Assembly (NCBI RefSeq): GCF_020905335.1 | Contig: NZ_JAJJMN010000002.1 | Coordinates: 310,001-374,000, forward strand | Length of the DNA: 64,000 bases | Direction: 5' to 3' | DNA from: Flavobacterium lipolyticum | GTDB lineage: Bacteria; Bacteroidota; Bacteroidia; Flavobacteriales; Flavobacteriaceae | Shown: positions 1 to 9,083 of the stretch, piece after piece | How the letters are laid out: every line of letters begins with the position of its first letter | How positions within the stretch are numbered: position 1 is the stretch's first letter | Program-made: the position numbers and the translations under genes | The notes under the pieces: model-generated | Databases searched by the model: none | What the model was told of the DNA's origin: nothing | Seen by the model: the letters and a program-made list of their open reading frames with translations, nothing else

Positions 1-1
1 T

Positions 2-580
2 ACTTTTAAATCAATTCAGTTTACTACAAACTCATTGCTTCTTTTGGCCAATCAGATTCTGGAGTATTCGAAAGACGGAAATTATGAGCCCAAATTGAAC
101 AATAAGAAGTTCCTGCTTAAGGAAGAGATTCATCAGATTGTTCATTCGATGGCTTCATTGGTTGAAAGTAAAGGAAATAAGATTGAAGTTAATTCTAATC
201 TGATTTCAAATCTTGAAGTGAATTCTGATGCAGCAAAAATTCATCAGCTTTTTTATAACATTATTGGGAATGCGAATAAGTTTACCGAAAATGGATTGAT
301 AAAAATTGCGATGGATCTCGAGAAGACCTCTGATAAGCAAGTAAATTTAAAAATAGAAATTGAAGACAGTGGAATTGGAATTGCCAAGAATGACCTGAAA
401 AACATATTCGAACTTTATTATCAGGGTACCGTTTCAGGAAAAGTAAACGATCTTGGAGTAGGTTTGGGGCTCAATTTGTGTAAAGAAATTGTAGAATTGT
501 TTGATGGGAAAATAGATGTTCAGAGCGAAGAAGGCAAAGGGACAACGATTATTTTCAACCTCTTCATAAGTTTAGTTTAA
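2..580 (+). CDS. Sensor histidine kinase, C-terminal part (cut by left edge)
   Basis: The frame is open to the left edge, so the true start lies outside the window. What remains is the end of the dimerisation/phosphoacceptor helix (around ILEYSKDG) and a complete HATPase_c domain. The N box (NIIGNANKFTENG), G1 box (DSGIGIAKNDLKNIFELYYQG shortened here to DSGIGI) and G2 box (GVGLGLNLCKEIVE) are all intact, so the kinase should bind ATP. It probably phosphorylates the response regulator that starts 90 bp downstream on the same strand. The sensor domain and signal cannot be seen. The family call is firm; the pairing with the next gene is inferred from adjacency. Confidence 0.9.
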   Translation, partial: TFKSIQFTTNSLLLLANQILEYSKDGNYEPKLNNKKFLLKEEIHQIVHSMASLVESKGNKIEVNSNLISNLEVNSDAAKIHQLFYNIIGNANKFTENGLIKIAMDLEKTSDKQVNLKIEIEDSGIGIAKNDLKNIFELYYQGTVSGKVNDLGVGLGLNLCKEIVELFDGKIDVQSEEGKGTTIIFNLFISLV

Positions 581-670
581 AATAAGACCAAATTAATATA
601 CTTTTTGTATATTGACAGTAAAAAGGCAATTAGTTAGAGAAAAGCGCTGAAACAACCCTAAATTAGGTAA

Positions 671-1321
671 ATGAAAATGAAATCCCCATCCAATAACTAT
701 AGCTTTTTAGTAGCTGATGACCATAGTGTGGTTCGACAAGGCGTTTCTTTGATGATAAAAGAGTTATTTTCGAATGCTTTAATTCATAAAGCCGGAAATT
801 TTAAGGATACCCTTACTATTTTAAAAGAACAGAGTATAGATTTATTAATCTTAGATGTAAATTTTCCTGACGGAAACAGTATCAGTATCATAACAGAGAT
901 TAAATCCATCCAGCCCGAAGTGAAAATACTGATCTTCTCCGCTTATGATGAGAATATTTATGCAATGCGGTATTTGAATGCGGGAGCATCCGGATACCTG
1001 AACAAAGAAACTTCGGAGGAAGAAATGAAAAACGCAATCAGTTCGATGATTTTGTCCGGAAAGTATATTACACAGAATCTTAAAGACAGGATTCTGGACT
1101 CTTATATTTCAAAAAAACCAACAAATCCATTAGATGTATTGTCTAACAGAGAAATTGAAGTGGCACAGCTTTTAATTAAAGGCTATGGTAACCTCGAAAT
1201 AATTGAACACCTGAACATTAAGAAAACAACGGTAAGCACCTATAAAAACAGGATTTTTGAAAAGCTTGAAATTGATAATCTGGCCGATTTGATCAAAGTT
1301 TTTCATTTGTATGCGGACTGA
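671..1321 (+). CDS. NarL/FixJ-type response regulator
   Basis: A 216-residue two-domain transcription factor. The receiver domain covers about residues 10-130, with the acidic pair D16-D17 (VADDHSVVRQG), phosphoacceptor D62 (LLILDVNFPDG) and conserved K112 (GYLNKET). A LuxR-type helix-turn-helix follows at about 150-210 (LSNREIEVAQLLIKGYGN). The start is ATG at 671, but an in-frame ATG six bases later is equally possible. It follows the truncated histidine kinase and ends just before a strong terminator, so the two probably form a short two-component operon. The target genes are unknown. Confidence 0.92.
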   Translation: MKMKSPSNNYSFLVADDHSVVRQGVSLMIKELFSNALIHKAGNFKDTLTILKEQSIDLLILDVNFPDGNSISIITEIKSIQPEVKILIFSAYDENIYAMRYLNAGASGYLNKETSEEEMKNAISSMILSGKYITQNLKDRILDSYISKKPTNPLDVLSNREIEVAQLLIKGYGNLEIIEHLNIKKTTVSTYKNRIFEKLEIDNLADLIKVFHLYAD

Positions 1322-1346
1322 TAAACAACATACTTCAAACCTATTT

Positions 1347-1381
1347 TAAAAAACAGGACTTTTTAAGTACCTGTTTTTTTT
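1347..1381 (+). terminator. Rho-independent terminator after the response regulator
   Basis: An A-rich stem containing AACAGG-ACTT pairs with AAGT-CCTGTT around a short T loop and ends in a run of T. It lies 26 bp after the stop codon of the response regulator. Confidence 0.8.
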
Positions 1382-1708
1382 GTGATTATTATTTTTTTTG
1401 TGATGTTTTTTCTGTAGAAATAATTCTACAACAAGGTGTTCCATGTTCTATAACGTATTGATTTTATTGCATGTATTTTTGTTTTGTCAGGAAGACGCAG
1501 TTGCTGGAACTTTATAAATAAGATGGATTTGTAGCAGAATGGATTATTTTTTTTCAGCATCTAGCTTCCTGTATTAAAAGACACTCTTTTGTTGTTACGG
1601 ACGGCTTTTTTTGTTTTTGCTTTTGTTTTTTGGGTTATAAAAGTCAGGTCAATTTTTATTTTTTTAGAAGATCGCCGTCTGATCAACAAATAGTGCTTTT
1701 AAAATCTA
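1382..1708. other. AT-rich intergenic region
   Basis: This T-rich stretch between the terminator and the PAS kinase holds no recognisable gene or repeat. It presumably contains the promoter of the downstream kinase, but no exact TAnnTTTG element is close to that start. Confidence 0.5.
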
Positions 1709-3286
1709 ATGCAAATTTTAATGCTAAAGAAAACTACAGTTAATAGAAAGGGAATGTATAAAAGTAAGACTATGGAATTCGATTTTTATAATACAAAGAA
1801 GAAAGCAAATGTGAATGTTTTTAAATCTAAAGCATTTGATGAGGTTCAGGACGCTCTTTTCGTATTTACGATTTCGGCAGATAACGATTATGAGATGCCC
1901 TTTATAAATGACGCCACTTATGAAATGTTTGAAGTTTTATCCAATAAGATGTTTACTAATACCGTACTTTCTATATACGATCGAATTCATCAGGATGATA
2001 AAAAAAGGGTGAAAAACTCTTTATTCGACGCTATTAAAAAAAGAAGAAAATGGAGTGTTGTGTTCAGGGCAGAATTGCCTTTCAACGGATTAAGTTGGTT
2101 TAAGGTGACTTCAAAAAGGCTAGTCAATAAAGATGGAAGTACGGAATTTTATGGCCGTATAACTGATATTACCGAATTAAAGGAGCAGGAGTTAAAACTC
2201 AGAAGAACGGAACAACGTTTTAAGTTCATGCTGATGACTTCAAATGAAGGTATTTGGGATTGGGATCTAACCAATGATCGAATTTATTATTCGCCGCAAG
2301 CCTTAAATATACTGGAATTGAAAGCGTCTGATATTGCTCACACTTGCGACGGATGGAAGAAAATGATACATCCGGAGGATGTTGAAGATTGTCAAAAGGC
2401 ATTTAATGATCATTTTGATAACAGAACTCCTTTTTACGAAAATTTTCAACGTGTATTAACTTCAAATAAAAAATACAAATGGATTCTCAGTAAAGGAATG
2501 GTGACCGAGCGTGATCTTGAGGGAAAACCATTAAAGGTAATAGGAACTTACAGCGATGTTTCTTTTCAAAAAGAGAAAGAGCTTGAGTTAAGAAGAGAAA
2601 TGGAAGTGTATAAAGAAAAGAACAACAGATTGTTGAATTTTTCGCACATCGTTTCTCATAACCTAAACTCGCACGCAGGTAATTTTAAAGTTCTTTTGGA
2701 CTTGATCGATTCAGAAGAAGGTTTTGATGAAAAAGTTGAAACATTAAAATACCTGCGTGCGGTTTCCGGCGATCTTAGTAAAACAATTGAAGATTTGTCG
2801 CAAATTGTAAATGTTCAGAACAATGCCGAAATTAATATCGAGGCACTGAATTTAAACAGTTATTTAAACAGGGTACTCAACATTGTTAATGCTTATAACA
2901 ACAAGAATAATGTTACGATTATCAACAACGTTTCCCCTGAAGCAGTGGTTCATTTTAATCCGGCATATCTTGAAAGTGTATTGCAAAATTTAAGTAGCAA
3001 TGCTATAAAATATGCAGATCCTAAAAAACCACTGATCGTCGAATTTAATTTTTTCAGAGAAAATGGAAGAAAGGTATTTACCATAAAAGATAATGGTTTG
3101 GGAATTGATCTTAAGAAACACGGAGATTTAATTTTTGGAATGTATAAAACATTTCACAAACACGAAAAAGCAAACGGTTTGGGCTTATACATTACAAAAA
3201 ATCAGATCGAATCTATGAATGGAAACATTACAGTAGAAAGTCAGGTAGGAGAGGGTACAACTTTTAAAGTCTTTTTTAAAGAATAA
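1709..3286 (+). CDS. PAS/PAC sensor histidine kinase
   Basis: A 525-residue soluble kinase with no membrane segment. Two PAS/PAC modules are visible at about residues 40-155 (ends in YGRITDITELKEQE) and 160-295 (ends in VIGTYSDVSFQKE). The dimerisation helix reads FSHIVSHNLNSHAGN, with H317 the likely phosphoacceptor; this SHNL variant is common in flavobacterial PAS kinases. The HATPase domain has the N box NLSSNAIKYA, G1 KDNGLGID and G2 ANGLGLYITKNQIE. The first ATG is used; in-frame ATGs at 1721, 1754 and 1772 could be the true start because little before residue 22 looks conserved. No response regulator is adjacent, so it is probably an orphan kinase. Confidence 0.88.
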   Translation: MQILMLKKTTVNRKGMYKSKTMEFDFYNTKKKANVNVFKSKAFDEVQDALFVFTISADNDYEMPFINDATYEMFEVLSNKMFTNTVLSIYDRIHQDDKKRVKNSLFDAIKKRRKWSVVFRAELPFNGLSWFKVTSKRLVNKDGSTEFYGRITDITELKEQELKLRRTEQRFKFMLMTSNEGIWDWDLTNDRIYYSPQALNILELKASDIAHTCDGWKKMIHPEDVEDCQKAFNDHFDNRTPFYENFQRVLTSNKKYKWILSKGMVTERDLEGKPLKVIGTYSDVSFQKEKELELRREMEVYKEKNNRLLNFSHIVSHNLNSHAGNFKVLLDLIDSEEGFDEKVETLKYLRAVSGDLSKTIEDLSQIVNVQNNAEINIEALNLNSYLNRVLNIVNAYNNKNNVTIINNVSPEAVVHFNPAYLESVLQNLSSNAIKYADPKKPLIVEFNFFRENGRKVFTIKDNGLGIDLKKHGDLIFGMYKTFHKHEKANGLGLYITKNQIESMNGNITVESQVGEGTTFKVFFKE

Positions 3287-3345
3287 GGGTGCTGCGTTCC
3301 GCATTATATATAGAATTTCAGATTACATAAATAATTATTTTTAGA

Positions 3346-3705
3346 ATGGAAAAATTTATCGTTATTAAAAAAGCCAATGGAGAATTTCAATTCGAATTTG
3401 TAAATAAAAATGGTGAAATTATTTTAAGCAGTGGCGATTATACCCGAAAATTCATGTGTATGAAAGGGATTGAATCAGTAAAAGTTAATTCACAGGACAA
3501 TACAAAATTCTTCCGGAAAACCAATTCAAAAGATGAAAGATACTTTAATCTTAAAGCTTTTAACGGAAAGATTATCGGAACAAGTAAAATATTTAAAGAC
3601 AGAGATTCCCGCGATGAAGGAATACTGGAATTTAGAAAATATGCACCACATGCTATTGTAGAAGATCACTCTAATACAGTATTGGCTGAGAGTGCAGCAT
3701 TTTAG
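3346..3705 (+). CDS. YegP/DUF1508-family protein
   Basis: A 119-residue protein with two tandem copies of a beta-rich motif. The first is KANGEFQFEFVNKNGEIILSS and the second RYFNLKAFNGKIIGTS, the signature of the DUF1508 family typified by E. coli YegP. There is no signal peptide or membrane segment. The biochemical function of the family is not established. It follows the PAS kinase by 59 bp and may be cotranscribed. The family call rests on the repeated FxFxLKxxNGxIIxxS pattern. Confidence 0.8.
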   Translation: MEKFIVIKKANGEFQFEFVNKNGEIILSSGDYTRKFMCMKGIESVKVNSQDNTKFFRKTNSKDERYFNLKAFNGKIIGTSKIFKDRDSRDEGILEFRKYAPHAIVEDHSNTVLAESAAF

Positions 3706-3825
3706 AGTTATTCAATAAAACCGTCTGCCATTCGGTTTGATTTTATAAAACAATGAACTTTTGTCGTTTTCCGGATTGTAATAACGGAATCGTTTTTTAG
3801 ATAATTTAATTGGTATTTTACACAG

Positions 3826-3853
3826 CTAAGACCGCTTTTGCGGTCTTTTTTGT
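3826..3853 (+). terminator. Rho-independent terminator
   Basis: A perfect 8-bp stem AAGACCGC/GCGGTCTT with a TTTT loop is followed by T6. It ends the PAS kinase/YegP transcript, about 120 bp past the YegP-like stop. Confidence 0.85.
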
Positions 3854-3884
3854 TTTCAGTAAACTCAAGTTATAAGGCAATTAT

Positions 3885-4100
3885 AGGTTACGCTCTGAAA
3901 GAGCAAAAGCGAGGTCGAAAATATAGTCATCCCATATATTTTGTATAAGATTCTCTAAAAATGCGAACGTTTTTGTATTGGAATTTGTTGGGAACTAAAA
4001 TTGCTTTTGCCCTTTCAGGGCAATGCTGTATCTTGATCTAACACATAGTACTTTGTACTATGCTGTTGCTTTCGGGCTTTCAGCCCTTTTTTCCGCAATT
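3885..4100. repeat. Cluster of small palindromes (intergenic repeat family)
   Basis: Four short hairpins lie close together: GCTCTGAAAGAGC, GCCCTTTCAGGGC, CATAGTAC-TTT-GTACTATG (4044-4062) and GGGCTTTCAGCCC. The same design, with the same CCCTGAAAGGG type arms and a CATAGT palindrome, recurs at about 45.0-45.3 kb. No open frame is convincing here. It looks like a dispersed, REP-like element of the genome. Confidence 0.6.
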
Positions 4101-4175
4101 TCTGTTCTTGATCTGCTATAAGCCGAAAAACATTTGTGTCTTTTGTTACTTGCCCGTTTTATTTTAATTCTTTTT

Positions 4176-4206
4176 TTTGTAAAAAAGGAGGTTAATATTT
4201 TACAAA
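4176..4206. promoter_or_regulatory. 9-bp inverted repeat upstream of the phosphonate-locus receptor
   Basis: TTTGTAAAA and TTTTACAAA form a perfect inverted repeat with a 13-bp spacer, about 290 bp before the TonB receptor start. It could be an operator (for example for the XRE-cupin regulator of this locus) or a chance AT-rich palindrome. The rest of 4207-4497 is AT-rich leader without a recognised gene. Confidence 0.3.
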
Positions 4207-4497
4207 TAGTAAAAAAATGACTTTACAAGGAAGTTGCGCTTAATCAAGACTTAACTTCGGCTCCCTGCAGTATTTTATCTGCCACTTTCCTTGAATTTCC
4301 TCACTTTAAAGATGTAAATCCGCCACTATTCTGCCAATATTTCAAGGATTATAAAACTATTTTTTTACAAATACTTAACAAATTACACCCCTTAATTTTC
4401 TTTTCTTTAACAATTAGATAATTTTTGATTATTTACTATTTATAAAATTAATTGTTTATTTGCTTGTATAAATTTAATATTTGTAAACAAATTAACC

Positions 4498-7374
4498 ATG
4501 AAAACAATTTACAAGGCAATTTTAATTTTTTCGGTTGCACTTTTTACTCCAAACATAATGGCTCAAAAGGCAAGCATCAGCGGAACAATTACCGACACAC
4601 AGTCTCCGCTTCCGGGTGCTACCATAATATTGTCTAATAATCTAAAAACTACAACAGATTTTAGCGGTTATTTTACCATTCAGGATGTCAGACCAGGCAG
4701 CTTCGAATTAGAAATTTCTTATATCGGATATGAAGTGAAACACATACAGATTGAAATTACTGACAATCAAAAACTGAATTTAGGTACAATTCAGCTGCAA
4801 ACCAACTCAAAAGAACTTAATGAAGTTGTGGTTAGTGGAATGACCCAAAGAAATAGTGAAGCAAGAGCATTGAACATGCAGAAAAAATCAATGAGTATTG
4901 TAAATGTAATTGCAGCCGATGGGATTGGAAAACTTCCGGATCGTAATGCTGCCGAAACCGTACAGCGTATGCCGGGAGTTTCGATAGAGCGCGATCAGGG
5001 TGAAGGACGTTTTGTATCGGTGAGAGGATTGCCGCCATTTTGGTCGTCAACTACAATTAACGGAAACAGAATTCCAACTGCCGAAGAAGAAACGACTTCG
5101 AGAGCTACCGCATTTGATTTTTTTCCTTCAGATCTTATCGCTTATGTTGAAGCTACTAAAGCGCTTACACCGGACATGGATGGTGATGCGATTGGCGGAA
5201 GCGTCAATTTTACTACACAAACCGCTCCAACGAAAAGAACAATTAAAGCAAGTGTTTTTAGCGGATACAATCAAAAATCGGATAAAGGAATTTATAGTGG
5301 ATCACTTACAATAGGGGATAAAAGTAAAAATGGAAAGTTTGGATACATTATCAATGGTACGTATTGGGACAGAAACTGGGCAACCGATAATTACGAGGCG
5401 AGAAGACAAGGTGATCAGGGCGTTTACAGATTGGAGTTGAGAGATTACACCGGAGTTAGAAAAACCACAGGTTTGAATGGTGCAATGGAGTTTAATCCTT
5501 CATCTAGAGATAAAATTTTTCTAAAAGTAACTTATGGCGGACTTACAGATGAAGAAACACATTACAAACACCGTATCCGATTTGATAAATTCAATGGTAC
5601 AACAAATGCATTAACGGTGGAACAACAAGATATTCACAACCAATTAATGACACAATTTTTAGGTCTTGATTTGGGAGGGAAACATCAGTTAGCGAACGGA
5701 AAATTAGATTGGAGTCTTGCTTCTTATCGAAACAGGTTTAAGTATGGCAACATCCCAAATGCAGAAGACAACAGTTATTTTTTAATTCAGTTCAATCAAA
5801 CGGGAGTAGGTGTTAAACCCGAATATTTAAAAACAGTGCCGCTTGCCAATGGTGGAGCAGGAGGTCCAAGAGCGTATTGGGCTGCTGATGGTGGAATTAT
5901 GGATCCAAGCAATCCAAAGTCAATATTTGATTTTTATTCCGATCCAAATTTCAAAACAGATCCGACAAAAATGAAGTTTTCTACTTTAGAATTATACAAA
6001 ATCAACATCGTAGAAAGAGACAACATTATTGCGGCAGTCAACTACGAGCACAATTTTAATGAGAATCTTAAAATGAAGTTTGGAGCGAAAGTAACAGATA
6101 AAGATCGTATTGCAACTTTTAGAGACGAGTATTACAACTGGACAGGTTCTCCAACCCCTTATTTATCCAACTATGCTTCTGATTTAATTCTTCAACCGGG
6201 AGGTACAGATTACTTAAGGAAAGAAACAGGCACTTTGATTGGAAATAGTTTCGGTCCGGTTTTATCAGCGGATGGAATGACAAAATTATTCAATACCTCC
6301 AAAGCAAATCTGGTTTTAAATCCTGCTGATTCGCAGATTCCGGAACTGGGTAAAGGATTAGGAAGAAACTTTAATGTAGGGGAGACAACCTCTTCTGTTT
6401 ATGCGATGTCAACCTATAATCTGTCGGATAAATGGACTGTTTTGGGAGGTCTGCGTGTAACCAATACTATCACACAGGTAACCGGTAAAACTGTAGAAAA
6501 CAATGTGGTGGTAGATGCTGAGAATACTAAAACGTATACCTCCGTACTTCCAATGTTGCACGTAAAGTACACTCCGATTGAGAATTTGAACCTTCGTTTT
6601 GCCACAACCAGGACATTTGCAAGACCTAATTTTGGAGATATTTCACCTGCAGGTTCGCTAAATACTATTGACGGAGAGTATGCAGGAGGAAATCCAAACT
6701 TGAACCCTACCTATTCCTGGAACTTTGATTTGTTGGGAGAGTATTTCCTTGACGAAGTAGGAATCATTAATGCCGGAGTATTCTACAAATCGATTACAGA
6801 TCCAATTTTTGACGATACTTATCAGGGTACCATAAACGGAATTCCTGATATAGAAATCAGTTCACCTGCTAACGGAGGTAATGCATGGATTGGTGGAGTT
6901 GAATTTGGAATTACCAAGAGATTCAGCTTCTTGCCGGGATTCCTGAAATATTTTGGGACTCAGATCAATGCAACTCTTATGGACTCTGAAATGACGTTAG
7001 GGAAAAATGCTAACAATCCTAACGGAAGAAAAGTGTCAACACCTTATCAGGCAAAAGAATTATACAATATACAACTGTTTTATGAGAGCGGCAAACTAAA
7101 TGTGAGAGCTGCCTTTAATCACAAGGGAGCTTATGCCACAAGTTTTGATGCCAATGCTAAAAATACAGACATGAATGATATTTATTACGGTAAATACAAC
7201 TCGCTTGATTTTTCTGCTTCCTATAAAATTGGAGATCATTTTACCATTTTCAGTGATGTAAACAATGTATTGAACGAGCCTTTGATGTACCATTTTGGAG
7301 AAACACCAAACCGTCCGAAACAGGTAGAATATTACGGAATGAAGTTTAACCTTGGTTTAAAATATAATTTATAG
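4498..7374 (+). CDS. TonB-dependent outer-membrane receptor (phosphonate locus)
   Basis: A 958-residue receptor. Residues 1-22 form a signal peptide ending in IMA-Q. A carboxypeptidase-regulatory-like beta sandwich (about 26-105; GTITDTQSPLPGATI) precedes the TonB plug (about 125-250; IGKLPDRNAAETVQRMPGV, SVRG). The C-terminal beta-barrel ends in FNLGLKYNL with an aromatic-rich tail. The plug resembles the Xanthomonas/Caulobacter-type TonB receptor clade. It is not SusC type and has no SusD partner. It is first in a plus-strand run with a transporter, FAD oxidoreductase, phosphonatase-like hydrolase and phosphodiesterase, so its cargo is probably an organophosphorus compound; that part is inferred from context. 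Confidence 0.92.
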   Translation: MKTIYKAILIFSVALFTPNIMAQKASISGTITDTQSPLPGATIILSNNLKTTTDFSGYFTIQDVRPGSFELEISYIGYEVKHIQIEITDNQKLNLGTIQLQTNSKELNEVVVSGMTQRNSEARALNMQKKSMSIVNVIAADGIGKLPDRNAAETVQRMPGVSIERDQGEGRFVSVRGLPPFWSSTTINGNRIPTAEEETTSRATAFDFFPSDLIAYVEATKALTPDMDGDAIGGSVNFTTQTAPTKRTIKASVFSGYNQKSDKGIYSGSLTIGDKSKNGKFGYIINGTYWDRNWATDNYEARRQGDQGVYRLELRDYTGVRKTTGLNGAMEFNPSSRDKIFLKVTYGGLTDEETHYKHRIRFDKFNGTTNALTVEQQDIHNQLMTQFLGLDLGGKHQLANGKLDWSLASYRNRFKYGNIPNAEDNSYFLIQFNQTGVGVKPEYLKTVPLANGGAGGPRAYWAADGGIMDPSNPKSIFDFYSDPNFKTDPTKMKFSTLELYKINIVERDNIIAAVNYEHNFNENLKMKFGAKVTDKDRIATFRDEYYNWTGSPTPYLSNYASDLILQPGGTDYLRKETGTLIGNSFGPVLSADGMTKLFNTSKANLVLNPADSQIPELGKGLGRNFNVGETTSSVYAMSTYNLSDKWTVLGGLRVTNTITQVTGKTVENNVVVDAENTKTYTSVLPMLHVKYTPIENLNLRFATTRTFARPNFGDISPAGSLNTIDGEYAGGNPNLNPTYSWNFDLLGEYFLDEVGIINAGVFYKSITDPIFDDTYQGTINGIPDIEISSPANGGNAWIGGVEFGITKRFSFLPGFLKYFGTQINATLMDSEMTLGKNANNPNGRKVSTPYQAKELYNIQLFYESGKLNVRAAFNHKGAYATSFDANAKNTDMNDIYYGKYNSLDFSASYKIGDHFTIFSDVNNVLNEPLMYHFGETPNRPKQVEYYGMKFNLGLKYNL

Positions 7375-7387
7375 ACAACTATAAGTT

Positions 7388-7457
7388 AACCCGTTGGATG
7401 TGCGCAGATTTTATTTTTACAGTTTATTTTTTTTTAATCTGCCGCAATCAACGGGTT
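7388..7457 (+). terminator. Long hairpin between receptor and transporter genes
   Basis: Outer arms AACCCGTTG/CAACGGGTT and inner arms GCAGATT/AATCTGC form a two-part stem about 70 nt long with a T-rich loop, 13 bp after the receptor stop. It could be a partial terminator or a processing/stability element that lets the receptor be expressed above the downstream genes. The T-run after the hairpin is short, so readthrough is likely. Confidence 0.6.
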
Positions 7458-7520
7458 TCTAAAACAACCGTACTTATTTCACATTGATCACAACCCCATC
7501 ACGTTAAATCTTAAGAACTA

Positions 7521-8804
7521 ATGTCTAAAAAAGCGTCTAATTTTAGGTTCATACTCAAAACGTCCATAGCGGCATTCGGCACTTATTTTTGTATGTATGC
7601 CTTCAGAAAACCTTTTACGGTCGCTACTTTCGATCAGTTGTCTTTTTGGGGAATAGATTATAAGATTCTGCTCATTCTAGCACAGGTTTTAGGTTATACT
7701 TTTTCTAAATTTTTAGGAATCAAAATCATATCCGAATTAAAGTCGGCCAGGAGAATTTTATACTTAATCAGTTTTATCGCCATTTCAGAATTGGCTTTGC
7801 TGGGTTTTGCTTTGGTACCGGCACCTTACAACATTCTATTTTTATTCATCAATGGATTGCCTTTAGGAATGATTTGGGGAATCGTTTTTTCTTATATCGA
7901 AGGCCGAAAAACAACTGAATTACTGGGGGTAATTTTATGCTCGAGTTTTATCGTTTCCTCTGGAGCGGCGAAATCTGTGGGAGTATTCGTTCTGAAGGTT
8001 TTGGGGTGCAATGAGTTTTGGATGCCTTTTGTTTCGGGATTACTTTTTATTGTTCCGCTAATCGTATTTTCATTGTTTTTGGAAAAAATCCCAAATCCGG
8101 ATGACGAAGATTTAGCCCTGCGATCCAAACGCAGACCTTTAGATAAAAAAGAACGTGCATTATTATTCCGACAATTTGCTTTTCCGTTGACCATACTTAT
8201 AATTTTCTATGCCATGTTAACGGCAATGCGTGAATTCAGAGATAATTTTGCAAGAGAATTATGGGATTCTTTGGGATATAAAGAGAGTATTTCGATCTAT
8301 ATGTACTCCGAAATTCCGATTGCGATAGCTGTTTTGGTCATTTTAGGATTTTTAGGAAGTATGAAAAACAACTACAAAGCCTTCAAAAATTATCATTTGG
8401 TGTTGCTCGTAGGTTCTGTACTTATAGGGATTACAACCTTATTGTTTCAAAAACATTTAATATCACCAGTTCCATGGATGATAATTTCCGGATTTGGAAT
8501 GTACGTTTGCTACATTCCGTTCAACGGTCTGTTTTTTGACCGTATGATTGCCACCTATAAAATTGATGGAAATACCGGATTTTTAATTTACATCGCCGAT
8601 GCTTTTGGTTACTTAGGAAGCGTACTGGTATTGTTTTTTAAAAATTTTGGCGACAAGAATATTTCCCTGTTAAGCTTTTTTACTACCTGTATTTATCTGC
8701 TCTCTTTTGTTGGGATCATCACTACCATCATGTCCTTTAACTATTTTAAAAGGAAGTTTAGAAAGACAGCTAAGATTCATACAGCTATGAGTTATGAGAT
8801 GTGA
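7521..8804 (+). CDS. DUF5690/OPA-like inner-membrane transporter
   Basis: A 427-residue polytopic protein with about 12 hydrophobic segments and basic cytoplasmic loops (RSKRRPLDKKER in the middle), the layout of a major facilitator. The first segment reads TYFCMYAFRKPFTVATF, which resembles the AYYLVRKPF-type signature of the organophosphate:phosphate antiporters (GlpT, UhpT). It also matches what I recall of DUF5690, a family without assigned function. Placed between a TonB receptor and phosphonate-type enzymes, it probably carries the phosphonate across the inner membrane. The last five codons (MSYEM) and the stop lie inside a period-7 repeat array, so the native C-terminus may have been overwritten. 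Confidence 0.8.
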   Translation: MSKKASNFRFILKTSIAAFGTYFCMYAFRKPFTVATFDQLSFWGIDYKILLILAQVLGYTFSKFLGIKIISELKSARRILYLISFIAISELALLGFALVPAPYNILFLFINGLPLGMIWGIVFSYIEGRKTTELLGVILCSSFIVSSGAAKSVGVFVLKVLGCNEFWMPFVSGLLFIVPLIVFSLFLEKIPNPDDEDLALRSKRRPLDKKERALLFRQFAFPLTILIIFYAMLTAMREFRDNFARELWDSLGYKESISIYMYSEIPIAIAVLVILGFLGSMKNNYKAFKNYHLVLLVGSVLIGITTLLFQKHLISPVPWMIISGFGMYVCYIPFNGLFFDRMIATYKIDGNTGFLIYIADAFGYLGSVLVLFFKNFGDKNISLLSFFTTCIYLLSFVGIITTIMSFNYFKRKFRKTAKIHTAMSYEM

Positions 8805-9024
8805 GTTATGAGATGTGAGATGTGAGATGCAAGATTTGAGATGTAAGATGTGAGATTTGAGATGTAAGATCTAAGATTTGAGATTTGAGATGCAAGATCT
8901 AAGATTTGAGATTTGAGATTTGAGACGCCGAGGGAAACTTGAAACCTGAAACTTGAAACCTGAAACCTGAAACCTGAAACTTGAAACTTGAAACCTGAAA
9001 CCTGAAACCTGAAACCTGAAACAA
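8785..9024. repeat. Period-7 array A (TGAGATN then TGAAACY units)
   Basis: About 17 degenerate heptamers of the type TGAGATG/TAAGATC/CAAGATT are followed by about 12 of TGAAACC/TGAAACT. The array begins inside the 3' end of the transporter gene and stops about 60 bp before the oxidoreductase. Because 7 x 3 = 21, all frames stay open through it, which creates spurious repetitive ORFs on the minus strand. Confidence 0.9.
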
Positions 9025-9083
9025 CAAACCATAAACCAAAAACAAATAAACAAATAACCAGTAAAACAAATAAAAACACAAAC

